A program made the position numbers and the translations under genes. From NCBI GenBank assembly GCA_029266795.1, contig JAQSWE010000017.1, positions 1 through 17,356 on the forward strand: a DNA stretch of 17,356 bases, given 5' to 3'. The notes below the pieces were generated by a model that was given only the letters and a program-made list of their open reading frames with translations, did not search any database and was not told the DNA's origin. Numbering within the stretch: the stretch's first letter is position 1; each line of letters begins with the position of its first letter. Origin of the DNA: Alphaproteobacteria bacterium (GTDB lineage Bacteria > Pseudomonadota > Alphaproteobacteria > Micavibrionales > UBA2020). Of this stretch, positions 11,701 through 17,356 are shown in pieces.

Positions 11701-13230
11701 CGTGTCGTATGTGGCAGCACCGATGACGACATCGTCAGCCGCAGTGGCATAAGGGACGAGGTGGGCGAGAATATAGGACAGGTCATGCACGGTGCCGTTC
11801 GCGAACACGATTTCCTCCACCCCATCCGCACCAGAAAAAAAGTTCGTGATGTGTATCGTGTCGCCCTGCGTGCCGTAACGGATGACGAGATCATCCGTTA
11901 TCTGGCTATATGAAGTATTCACTGGTTTTATCGCGCTGCTAGTGAACACGATCCGGTCCGCGCCACTCAACTCCTGGATTGTGTCGTGTCCGTCGCCATG
12001 CGCGAAGCGATATGTGTCATTTCCCTGCCACCCCATCAGCAGGTCGTCGCCTTTTTTGCCGGTGATGATGTTATCCGCGTCATTTCCGGTGAGGATATTG
12101 GCCACATTATTTCCCGTGAGATCAAGCAAGGTCGAGCCAGTATTCGACGCATCGATGTTTTCAAGATTATTCGCTAAGGTCAATGTTGTGGCGGACGCGG
12201 CATCGACATACCCGTATAGTACCAGCGTGTCATTGCCTTCGCCGATCTGCTCCTTTACTTTGTCCTCGATCACGACTTGCGTGCCGTTGAACAGGATATC
12301 CGAATGGTACGTGTCGTCGCCCGTGCCGCCCTCGAGCGTGTCAACACCCGCACCGCCAGATAGGGTATTGGTATGGCTGTTGCCGGTGAGGACGTTCGCA
12401 AGATCATTACCATAGCCGCTTGCATCCCCTGCGGCTTCGGTCAGCACAAGTTTTTCCACGTTTGCGTCGAGCGTATAATAGGCCGTGCTGGCGCGCACGG
12501 TGTCGATGCCGCCGTTAAAGTCTTCAAAAATCGCCGTATAATTGCTGCCTTCATTCGAGGTGATAATGTAGGTGTCATTGCCAGCGCCACCCGCCAGCTG
12601 GTCGTAACCGCCGCCGCCTGACAAGGTATTCGCACCGCTGTTGCCCGCGATGTAATTATCCGATGCATTCCCCGTGCCGCTGTAATTGCCGGTGCCCGTC
12701 AGCAAGAGGTTTTCGATGCCTTCGCCCATAACCCACGACAATTTGGCGTAAACGCTATCCCAAGACCCACCGGAGTCGACAACCACATCGCCTGAATTTT
12801 CGACATAGAATGTGTCGTCGCCTTCGCCGCCATCCAGCGTATCCGAACCCGCTTTACCGTCGAGCGTGTCATTGCCCGCACCGCCCGAGAGATGGTTGAT
12901 GGAGGCATTCCCGGTCATCGCGTTGTCAAGGTCGTTGCCGATGGCGTTAAAAAGCCCCGCGCGCGCGAATTCGAGGTTTTCGACATTGGCGAAATTCACC
13001 GCCCGCATGTCGACACCGATCGCCGCGCCGTCATTCGTGAAGGATATGCGCACCGTGTCGTTGCCGCCCCATTCGGTTTCCACGGCGCTATCCTCCAGCC
13101 GGTCGAAAATATACAGGTCATTGCCCTCCATCCCGATCAGGGTATCGGCGGCGCGGCGGCCATCGATCGTGTCGTCGCCCGTGGTGCCTTCAAGCGTGTC
13201 TGCGTTCTGGGTGCCCGTGATGGTCGCCAT
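8761..13230 (-). CDS. Giant RTX calcium-binding repeat protein, type I secreted
   Basis: The 1489-residue protein consists of glycine/aspartate-rich nonapeptide repeats (GGxGNDxLx) from its first residues (GTQNADTLEGTTGDDTIDG) almost to the end. These bind Ca2+ and fold as parallel beta-rolls outside the cell. Residues about 80-390 and 1230-1370 carry ENLxLxGTG and GTGNxxDN units. Residues about 390-1148 carry five haemolysin-related modules. The C-terminus (about 1395-1489: DTITDFSGNDDRVDIS, then GGDTILSVDTDGTGGG) matches the type I secretion C-terminal target domain (VC_A0849 type). There is no N-terminal signal peptide, and I saw only one cysteine (C1343). No protease, lipase or adhesin catalytic domain is visible. 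A surface-layer, matrix or adhesive role is inferred. Secretion genes are not in the window. Confidence 0.93.
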   Translation of the reverse strand: MATITGTQNADTLEGTTGDDTIDGRRAADTLIGMEGNDLYIFDRLEDSAVETEWGGNDTVRISFTNDGAAIGVDMRAVNFANVENLEFARAGLFNAIGNDLDNAMTGNASINHLSGGAGNDTLDGKAGSDTLDGGEGDDTFYVENSGDVVVDSGGSWDSVYAKLSWVMGEGIENLLLTGTGNYSGTGNASDNYIAGNSGANTLSGGGGYDQLAGGAGNDTYIITSNEGSNYTAIFEDFNGGIDTVRASTAYYTLDANVEKLVLTEAAGDASGYGNDLANVLTGNSHTNTLSGGAGVDTLEGGTGDDTYHSDILFNGTQVVIEDKVKEQIGEGNDTLVLYGYVDAASATTLTLANNLENIDASNTGSTLLDLTGNNVANILTGNDADNIITGKKGDDLLMGWQGNDTYRFAHGDGHDTIQELSGADRIVFTSSAIKPVNTSYSQITDDLVIRYGTQGDTIHITNFFSGADGVEEIVFANGTVHDLSYILAHLVPYATAADDVVIGAATYDTLDGLAGNDTLLGRGANDTLLGGDGNDTLDGGADDDLLMGGTGDDTYIFSFGSGREDVVTEEGGTNTISFAASITAGSVSYHDDGMGNLTINYGGSTDHLTVTGFIADSSLLAQVTFGDGTFHDASYILSHLTPAFVTLTEENDDYYAGFGEVYIRALGGNDMIYGSEGASTFEGGSGNDTLYGGSNNDTLIGGTGEDLLQGGEGNNVYVFNTGDGHDVINAYGNDDDSIYFGPGIDPATVTYTRYGDSLTVAYGGAGDTVTISNYFEAHMFTVSSIRFDDGTVHDVDYVLSHMILGVLELTEGDDYYSTDSLYPEAVDGRGGDDKIGGGNGNDTLYGGSGNDRLDGDSFFQNGNDILVGGKGDDTLRGGGADDTYIFSSGDGVDRIWDQEGVDTISFDATVAVSDVVYIRDGVDLVISYGEGNSITSEYYFIEPVLLIESISFAEGTTHNAEYIVSHLFAGGVVDLSEGNDNFRGSIYSDVINGLGGDDSLYGGSGDDMLTGGDGNDSLIGGEGDNELDGGAGNDLLSTDEGNDTLDGGSGNDELYGGVGDDLYLLEEGDGVDRIGDGGGANVIRFASGVYATDSMYFHINDDLIVSYGGTGDWLTFSNFFSEPFSQTLSIVYGDGIEHDSVYIQSHIFTPLLPTESDDILFGSPVQDYIDGLDGNDTIYGRGGSDFINGGDGDDVFHVNSLGDSIDGGAGIDTIIAGNMTQGISLGSYASVENIILTGTLAGSAFGSNDVDNYMRGSDGDGNWLYAGSGNDMLESGGGTADLMGGSGDDIYYVHHFGDWALEQADSGYDVLYADVSYTIFGSSIEEFILLGTGDLNAIVEACGNAVTVSGTLGNNTLIGSYGSDIISGYDGNDVLGGHFAMDTLTGGAGDDSFMFDQNAYYGIDTITDFSGNDDRVDISQLLTEYAPLTMAFADFVLVEESGGDTILSVDTDGTGGGHAMVQIATLSGVTGLGTADDMVAAGQLVVGV
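9787..12063 (-). repeat. Five tandem RTX plus haemolysin-related modules inside the RTX gene
   Basis: Each module has RTX nonapeptides, then a YGxxGDxLTIxNFF-like stretch, then a 16-residue tail. The tails are FANGTVHDLSYILAHL (476-491), FGDGTFHDASYILSHL (626-641), FDDGTVHDVDYVLSHM (788-803), FAEGTTHNAEYIVSHL (953-968) and YGDGIEHDSVYIQSHI (1133-1148). Spacing between tails is 150, 162, 165 and 180 residues. The modules resemble the haemolysin-type calcium-binding related family. Sequence decays toward the C-terminus; module 4 lacks the NFF motif. Confidence 0.85.
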
Positions 13231-13237
13231 GATGGAA

Positions 13238-13243
13238 TCCTTT
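13238..13243 (-). promoter_or_regulatory. Ribosome binding site of the RTX gene
   Basis: AAAGGA on the minus strand lies 7 nt before the ATG at 13230, which supports the start that gives MATITGTQNADTLEG. Confidence 0.65.
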
Positions 13244-13335
13244 GCTGAATGAATGTCAGGCCATGACTTTACTTTGCGTCTCGCTATTGCGGGTACTCCC
13301 CCGATGGGTGGGTTTTTAGCGGGAATTTTTAATCC

Positions 13336-13365
13336 TTGATTAATGTTCTTGTTTTGTTCTAATAT
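13336..13365 (+). promoter_or_regulatory. Promoter of the radical SAM gene, probably giving a leaderless mRNA
   Basis: TTGATT (13336-13341) and TAATAT (13360-13365) are 18 nt apart and match sigma-70 type elements well. Transcription would start about 7 nt after the -10, at or within a base or two of the ATG at 13371. No Shine-Dalgarno is found before that ATG. Confidence 0.55.
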
Positions 13366-13370
13366 AAAAT

Positions 13371-14591
13371 ATGGATGTTCAAGAAAAATTATCAGTGCTG
13401 GCAGACGCCGCTAAATACGACGCCTCCTGCTCTTCAAGCGGCTCTAAAAAGACGCGCGCGGGCAAGGGACTGGGTTCGACGGAGGGTGGCGGGATCTGCC
13501 ATAGCTATACGCCTGACGGGCGCTGCATTTCGCTTTTGAAAATCCTGCTGACGAACCATTGCATCTTTGACTGCAAATACTGCATCAACCGTGTGTCGAG
13601 TGATGTCAAACGCGCGCGGTTCACGGTAGATGAAGTCGTCAAACTCACGCTCGATTTTTATCGCCGTAACTATATCGAAGGACTGTTCCTGAGCTCCGGC
13701 ATCATCCGCGACTCAGATTACACGATGGAACAGCTGATCGAGGTGGCGCGGAGTTTGCGGCAGGATCATGCCTTCCGCGGCTATATCCATTTAAAAACGA
13801 TCCCCGGCGCGGCGGACGAATTGGTGCAGAAAGCGGGGCTATACGCCGACCGCCTAAGCGTGAATATCGAGTTACCGACCCCCGCCGACCTGCAGAAACT
13901 CGCGCCGGAAAAGAACCGGCCGCAGCTTGAAAACAATATGCAGCAGATCGAGGTAAAGGCGCAGGAAATCAAGGAGGATAAAAAGAAGGGGCTCAAATCT
14001 GTCCCGATTTATGCACCTGCGGGCCAAAGCACGCAGATGATTATCGGGGCGACACCGACGCCCGACCGCGACATTCTGCTCACCTCGACCACGCTTTACA
14101 GCAAGTTCCGTCTCCGCCGCGTGTACTATTCCGCCTTCAGCCCGATTCCGCATGCCGATGCGCGGCTGCCGGGGAAAAGCCCGCCACTGATGCGCGAACA
14201 CCGGCTTTATCAGGCGGATTGGCTGCTGCGATTTTATAAATTCGATGTGACCGATATCGCGCCCGTCTCGCATCCCGATCTTTCCATGGACATGGACCCG
14301 AAAAGCGCCTGGGCACTGCGCAATCCTGCATATTTCCCCCTCGATGTGAACAAGGCAAGCCGGGAGCAGCTTTTGCGCGTGCCGGGTTTCGGCGTCACAT
14401 CGGTTGACAAGATGATTGCCATCCGCCGCTACACGCGGCTGCGTATAAAAGATCTTGTGCTGCTGAAGGTCGCTTTCAACCGCGCCAAGCATTTCATCAT
14501 CACCGCCGATTACAAACCGCCGGTTTTCGCCGAAGGCAAGCTGCTGGCCAAATTCACGCCACAGCCGGCACAGCTATCTTTGTTACTATGA
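13371..14591 (+). CDS. Radical SAM protein linked to UDG-like protein (putative DNA modification/repair)
   Basis: The 406-residue protein binds a 4Fe-4S cluster and SAM through CIFDCKYC (C64, C68, C71). Additional conserved-looking cysteines are C20, C43 and C52. The C-terminal part holds a helix-hairpin-helix, DVNKASREQLLRVPGFGVTSVDKM (in two pieces: residues 325-340 and 341-348), of the kind that contacts DNA non-specifically. The start LSVLADAAKYDASC at residues 7-20 and the overall plan match the family of radical SAM proteins found beside UDG-like genes. The stop overlaps the next start (ATGA), so the two products are coupled. The reaction is not known to me; a radical-based DNA base modification or repair is an inference from the HhH and the partner gene. 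Confidence 0.92.
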   Translation: MDVQEKLSVLADAAKYDASCSSSGSKKTRAGKGLGSTEGGGICHSYTPDGRCISLLKILLTNHCIFDCKYCINRVSSDVKRARFTVDEVVKLTLDFYRRNYIEGLFLSSGIIRDSDYTMEQLIEVARSLRQDHAFRGYIHLKTIPGAADELVQKAGLYADRLSVNIELPTPADLQKLAPEKNRPQLENNMQQIEVKAQEIKEDKKKGLKSVPIYAPAGQSTQMIIGATPTPDRDILLTSTTLYSKFRLRRVYYSAFSPIPHADARLPGKSPPLMREHRLYQADWLLRFYKFDVTDIAPVSHPDLSMDMDPKSAWALRNPAYFPLDVNKASREQLLRVPGFGVTSVDKMIAIRRYTRLRIKDLVLLKVAFNRAKHFIITADYKPPVFAEGKLLAKFTPQPAQLSLLL

Positions 14592-15970
14592 CCCGGGTCT
14601 GGGCCGAAAATTTCGATGAATGGCGCAAGACGGCGCGGAATCTGCTGGCGGTGGGCCAGACACCTGAAGAGGTCTACTGGGAGCAGAACGATTTCGAAAG
14701 CCTATTCGCCCATGTCGAATCCCTCCCACCTGCCGCGGCGCCTCCTACCAAAGTTCCCGCCGATTTTGTATCCCTCGCCAGCCGCGTCGCCTGTCACCGT
14801 GACCCGGAAAAATGGTCATTGCTTTATCGCGCCTTGTGGCGCCTATCGCATGGCCAGCCTCATTTGCTGAAAATGGCGACGGATCCGCTAACCCACCGCC
14901 TGCGCCGCATGGATGGGGAAATCCGCCGCGACGCGCATAAGACCAAGGCTTTTGTCCGTTTCCGCCTGCTGCAGGAAAACGACGAAGACCATTACATCGC
15001 CTGGCACCGCCCCGATCATAAAGTCCTGCCGCTCGTCGCCGGCTTTTTCCAGCGCCGCTTCGCCGTGATGAAATGGAGCATCGTCACCCCCGACCAGTCC
15101 TTGGCATGGGATGGCGAAGCACTGCAATGGGGCCCCGGCCTGCCCGCATCGGAAGTGGCGCATGAGGATAAATTTGAAGACGTCTGGCGCACCTATTACC
15201 GTGCCACCTTCAACCCCGCGCGCATCAAGATTAAAATGATGAAACAGGAAATGCCTGTGCGCCATTGGGCGACGCTGCCGGAGGCCCGCATCATACCGGA
15301 TTTGCTGTCCGAGGCGGAGACACGCGTGGAGACGATGATCGGCGCGATGGAGGGCGATCGCGAAACGGCCGAAGATTATTTACCGCCTGTCGCCGATTAC
15401 CCGTCGCTGCGCAGCGCCGCAGCCAGCTGCCGCGCATGCGGACTTTGCGGGCCAGCGACGCAGACGGTCTTCGGCGAGGGCAATTTAAGCGCACGCATCA
15501 TGCTGGTGGGCGAGCAGCCGGGCGACGAGGAGGATTTACGGGGCCGCCCCTTTATCGGTGCCGCCGGACAATTACTGATGGAATTGCTCGAAAAAGCCGG
15601 TCTCCCGCGCGACGAATTATACGTGACCAACGCGGTCAAGCATTTTCGCTTCGTCCAGCGCGGCAAAAAACGCATCCACCAGCCGCCCGACGCGCGCAAT
15701 ATAATTGCCTGTAAGCCCTGGCTGCAAACGGAAATCCGACTTATTCAGCCCCAAGTGATAGTGGCGTTGGGTGCAACAGCGGGACGGGCGCTTGTGCACC
15801 ACGGCTTCGCGCTGAAACACGACCAGCACAAGGATTTGTTTTTCGACGGCATCCCCATTTACGCGACCTGGCATCCCTCCGCTGCGTTGCGGGCTACGCA
15901 GCCGCAGCCGCGCGCCGATATCGAATATCACATTTCCGAGACGCTGCGCCGTGCCCTGAAATTTCGCTGA
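14588..15970 (+). CDS. DUF4130 - UdgX-type uracil-DNA glycosylase fusion protein
   Basis: The 460-residue protein has two parts. Residues about 1-250 fit the DUF4130 DNA-metabolism domain that co-occurs with the radical SAM family. Residues about 270-460 form a UdgX-type UDG domain: GEQPGDEEDLRGRPF (E309), an iron-sulphur region CRACGLC (C281, C284, C287) with C375 in ACKPWL, and the WHPS motif (428-431). The loop RGKKRIH ends in H364. In Mycobacterium smegmatis UdgX the equivalent KRRIH histidine attacks the uracil-bearing sugar and stays covalently bound to DNA. H352 (VKHF) sits where family 4 enzymes have a cysteine. The 4-nt overlap with the radical SAM gene implies joint action. Confidence 0.92.
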   Translation: MTRVWAENFDEWRKTARNLLAVGQTPEEVYWEQNDFESLFAHVESLPPAAAPPTKVPADFVSLASRVACHRDPEKWSLLYRALWRLSHGQPHLLKMATDPLTHRLRRMDGEIRRDAHKTKAFVRFRLLQENDEDHYIAWHRPDHKVLPLVAGFFQRRFAVMKWSIVTPDQSLAWDGEALQWGPGLPASEVAHEDKFEDVWRTYYRATFNPARIKIKMMKQEMPVRHWATLPEARIIPDLLSEAETRVETMIGAMEGDRETAEDYLPPVADYPSLRSAAASCRACGLCGPATQTVFGEGNLSARIMLVGEQPGDEEDLRGRPFIGAAGQLLMELLEKAGLPRDELYVTNAVKHFRFVQRGKKRIHQPPDARNIIACKPWLQTEIRLIQPQVIVALGATAGRALVHHGFALKHDQHKDLFFDGIPIYATWHPSAALRATQPQPRADIEYHISETLRRALKFR

Positions 15971-16531
15971 GAATCGTGCCAGTCAATACCATTTCCGATT
16001 CCTTTTTAAGCCCAGATCCCCCTTTAGACTGGTCTTTTCTTGGGCGGATAGCAGTATTTCGGCATTGTCTGATGCAAATAAACTTACTCAGAAAACTATC
16101 CCCAAAGCTCGATTTGAGCGCTGATCGAGCCTTACAGAGGTATCTTTCGCGACATTGCCAACAGGCTTTACAGCGCCTCAATATCACTTCCCAAACCGAT
16201 ATATTAAAGCCGTCGCATCAGGAGGACGTTGTGGTTAGGCGCATGTTTCACCGCGAAATTTCGGGGGCAAGCGCGGTCTGCAGCATTTCGCCGTACCTGT
16301 GGATATGTTGCAAAATGTGCTTACTCTTCAAAATGATGCAGTCTATAGCTCAGAAACAAAATACGCATTAAATGCCGTAAATTACGTGTCGAAATGCTTT
16401 CCGTCATTTCAGTCGAGGGATCGTGGCGGCGGCTGTTTGTAACGTAGTAATCGCTACACATGAAGGGGTAGTAGAGTCCGCCGCGCTCAGGAAGTCCTGC
16501 GTTTTACGGCACGCCAGCATATTGGACATAA

Positions 16532-16611
16532 TGAGAATTGCGAAAAACCCTTGGTAAAATGCACTCCGGCGTGGGATAAGATTCTCACGCAGGCAGTGAC
16601 GGGTTTTCGCA
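16532..16611 (+). repeat. Interleaved inverted repeats, pseudoknot-like, upstream of the HU-type gene
   Basis: TGAGAAT (16532-16538) can pair with ATTCTCA (16581-16587). The adjacent TGCGAAAAACCC (16539-16550) pairs with GGGTTTTCGCA (16601-16611) with one bulged A. The order A-B-A'-B' is that of a pseudoknot. A third helix GCGTGGGA (16569-16576) with TCTCACGC (16583-16590) uses the same bases as A' and would exclude the first. As DNA they could be protein-binding sites; as RNA they could be a small structured RNA. No known RNA family was recognised. Confidence 0.5.
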
Positions 16612-16618
16612 AAGAGGC

Positions 16619-16647
16619 TGGTCAGGCTGCGTGAAACAGCATAGAAT
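16619..16647 (+). promoter_or_regulatory. Candidate promoter of the HU-family gene
   Basis: TGGTCA (16619-16624, 4 of 6 to TTGACA) and TAGAAT (16642-16647, 5 of 6 to TATAAT) are separated by 17 nt. The start of transcription would be near 16654-16656, about 40 nt before the ATG. This would exclude the in-frame GTG at 16631 as a start codon. Confidence 0.4.
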
Positions 16648-16693
16648 TACGCTTAATACCCCTACAAACCCAAAAGAAGAGAGACATACAATC

Positions 16694-17062
16694 ATGGCTA
16701 AGAAAAAAGCATCTGCGAAAAAAGCAGCTCACGCAGCACTCACCCCCGTCAAGCAAACGCTGACGAAATCGGGCCTCGTCAACCTGCTCGCTGAGCAGAA
16801 CGAACTGAGCCGCAAGCAAGCTGCTGGCGTTCTCGCAACCCTCGAAAACACCCTGCTGGGTTCCGTTCATCCCAAAGGCGCTGGCACGTTCATCCTGCCC
16901 GGCCTGATGAAAGTCACCCTGCGCAAAGTTCCCGCGCGCAAAGCCGGCACCATGATCCGTAACCCCGCCACCGGCGAAATGATGAAAGCAGCTGCGAAGC
17001 CCGCTTCCGTCCGCGTGAAGATCCGCCCCCTGAAAAAACTGAAATCGGCGGCTCTGTCGTAA
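16694..17062 (+). CDS. HU-family DNA-binding protein with Lys/Ala-rich N-terminal tail
   Basis: The 122-residue protein has the HU dimer fold: helices with LTKSGLVNLLAEQNELSRKQAAGVL, then GAGTFILPGLMKVTLRKVPARKAG, the DNA-wrapping beta-arm containing IRNPATGEMM, and a C-terminal VKIRPLKKLKSA. It is longer than the usual 90 residues because of a basic tail (MAKKKASAKKAAHAA). The C-terminal VRVKIRPLKKLK pattern belongs to an HU variant distinct from HupA/HupB. I chose ATG 16694 over the in-frame GTG 16631 because the extra 21 residues look random and overlap a promoter candidate, and because a purine-rich AGAAGAGAG precedes the ATG. It acts in the nucleoid. Codons are uniformly GC-ending, suggesting high expression, and a strong terminator follows. 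Confidence 0.88.
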   Translation: MAKKKASAKKAAHAALTPVKQTLTKSGLVNLLAEQNELSRKQAAGVLATLENTLLGSVHPKGAGTFILPGLMKVTLRKVPARKAGTMIRNPATGEMMKAAAKPASVRVKIRPLKKLKSAALS

Positions 17063-17068
17063 TTCCTT

Positions 17069-17084
17069 CCTGCCTTCGGGCAGG
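17069..17084 (+). other. UUCG-capped hairpin in the HU gene 3' UTR
   Basis: CCTGCC-TTCG-GGCAGG is a 6-bp stem closed by the very stable cUUCGg tetraloop. It lies 7 nt after the HU stop and 10 nt before the terminator stem, and has no U-tract of its own. It probably protects or stabilises the transcript end. Confidence 0.7.
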
Positions 17085-17094
17085 GACGAAAAAG

Positions 17095-17126
17095 AAAAAC
17101 CCCGCAGTATCTGCGGGGTTTTTTTT
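17095..17126 (+). terminator. Intrinsic terminator of the HU-family gene, likely bidirectional
   Basis: AAAAACCCCGCAG pairs with CTGCGGGGTTTTT around a TAT loop, and eight T residues follow the GC stem (17119-17126). A-tracts on the left side supply a U-tract on the minus strand, so it can also stop transcription of the convergent SIS-domain gene that ends at 17143. Confidence 0.93.
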
Positions 17127-17142
17127 GTGCGCTTTTTAAATT

Positions 17143-17356
17143 TCAGATCGCGTTGCCCACCTTGCGCACACGCTCCGGCTTGTCGATATCGATGCCGCAG
17201 GCAAGGGCTACCGAGACCAGGATGTTCCAGCCTGCCAGCAACTGGAGGTAGGTATCGAAACCCTCCACCGCCGGAATACGAATGGTATCGAAAGGCGTAT
17301 CATGCGCCGATATGGCGACAATTCTGATACCCGCGCCCTGCTCCAGCACCTTTTGG
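17143..17356 (-). CDS. SIS-domain sugar isomerase/aminotransferase (GlmS-like), C-terminal fragment
   Basis: The frame is open to the window edge, so the 5' part is missing; about 70 residues are visible. The end of a SIS domain is recognisable: DTIRIPAVEGFDTYLQLLAG followed by a helix and ACGIDIDKPERVRKVGN at the very C-terminus. This pattern (QLLA, then GxDxDxPxxxxKV) is typical of the isomerase half of glucosamine-6-phosphate synthase and relatives that work on phosphosugars. Whether it is GlmS itself or a paralogue such as a sugar deaminase-isomerase cannot be decided from this fragment. It converges on the HU gene. Confidence 0.65.
   Translation of the reverse strand, partial: QKVLEQGAGIRIVAISAHDTPFDTIRIPAVEGFDTYLQLLAGWNILVSVALACGIDIDKPERVRKVGNAI

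Larger units (their letters stand above)
15971..16693. other. Gene-poor 720-nt region
   Basis: Composition is more AT-rich than the coding DNA on either side. A long frame on each strand (15976-16371 plus; 15894-16187 minus) lacks a ribosome site, recognisable protein or coding-like codon use. The only translation-like signal is GGAGGA (16221-16226) followed by a GTG at 16231 that opens 46 codons to 16371 with a hydrophobic centre (SPYLWICCKMCLLF). The palindrome CGAAATTTCG (16254-16263) also lies here. The right half (about 16530-16611) carries strong inverted repeats. Confidence 0.6.

Noticed and set aside
8795..13252. Many long open frames on the plus strand across the RTX gene
   Set aside because: They are low-complexity shadows of the Gly/Asp-rich repeats (Ser/Pro/Val-rich translations) with no family resemblance.
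13296..13317. C-run/G-run followed by TTTTT on the plus strand as a terminator
   Set aside because: The stem is weak and no plus-strand gene lies upstream to be terminated; the region is a divergent promoter region.
15976..16371. 131-codon plus-strand frame and an overlapping minus-strand frame after UdgX
   Set aside because: No ribosome site at the start, mixed composition and no recognisable protein; only the 46-codon tail with GGAGGA was kept as a weak finding.
16400..16630. RNase P RNA, tmRNA or SRP RNA
   Set aside because: The diagnostic conserved stretches of these RNAs are not present; short resemblances such as AGGAAGTCC and GGTCAGG are not enough.
16631..16693. GTG 16631 as start of the HU-family protein
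   Set aside because: It adds 21 unrelated residues and lies inside a promoter candidate; ATG 16694 gives a natural basic N-terminus.

Overview
The window looks like a chromosomal segment of a Gram-negative proteobacterium, most probably an alphaproteobacterium or a close relative. This rests on gene content (a GlmS-like SIS protein, an HU variant with a Lys/Ala-rich tail, a LuxR regulator with an autoinducer-binding domain, an RTX protein with a type I secretion tail, and a radical-SAM/UdgX pair) and on the GC-rich coding sequence. It is inference; no taxonomic marker such as rRNA is present. No insertion sequence, CRISPR array or prophage was seen.

Layout. 1-69: the 3' part of a tRNA-Gln(UUG). 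165-1835 (+): formate--tetrahydrofolate ligase (fhs), full length except for an in-frame amber codon at codon 14. 5729-1854 (-): a three-gene phosphorelay unit consisting of a membrane hybrid histidine kinase with two receiver domains, a stand-alone Hpt protein overlapping it by 4 nt, and a stand-alone receiver. 5730-6136: a divergent intergenic region with a weak small-ORF candidate. 6137-7909 (+): an MsbA/Atm1-type ABC half-exporter, convergent with 8630-7911 (-), a LuxR-type quorum-sensing regulator. 13230-8761 (-): a 1489-residue RTX protein made almost entirely of calcium-binding repeats. 13371-15970 (+): a two-gene unit of a radical SAM protein with a C-terminal helix-hairpin-helix and a DUF4130-UdgX fusion. 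15971-16693: a gene-poor stretch with a pseudoknot-like set of inverted repeats. 16694-17062 (+): an HU-family protein with a strong terminator. 17356-17143 (-): the 3' end of a SIS-domain sugar isomerase/aminotransferase.

How the genes work together. The kinase, Hpt and receiver genes supply every phosphotransfer element of a multistep relay but no output domain, so the effector must be elsewhere. The radical SAM and DUF4130-UdgX genes overlap by ATGA and almost certainly act together on DNA; this pair is recognised as a family combination, but its chemistry is, to my knowledge, unsolved. It is the best candidate here for an undescribed system. The RTX protein should be exported by a type I system that is not encoded in the window; the ABC half-transporter lacks the usual HlyD and TolC partners.

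The most anomalous feature is the amber codon in fhs. TAG ends fhs itself, the luxR-type gene and the RTX gene, so global recoding of TAG is unlikely. A recent nonsense mutation, a base error or local readthrough remain possible.
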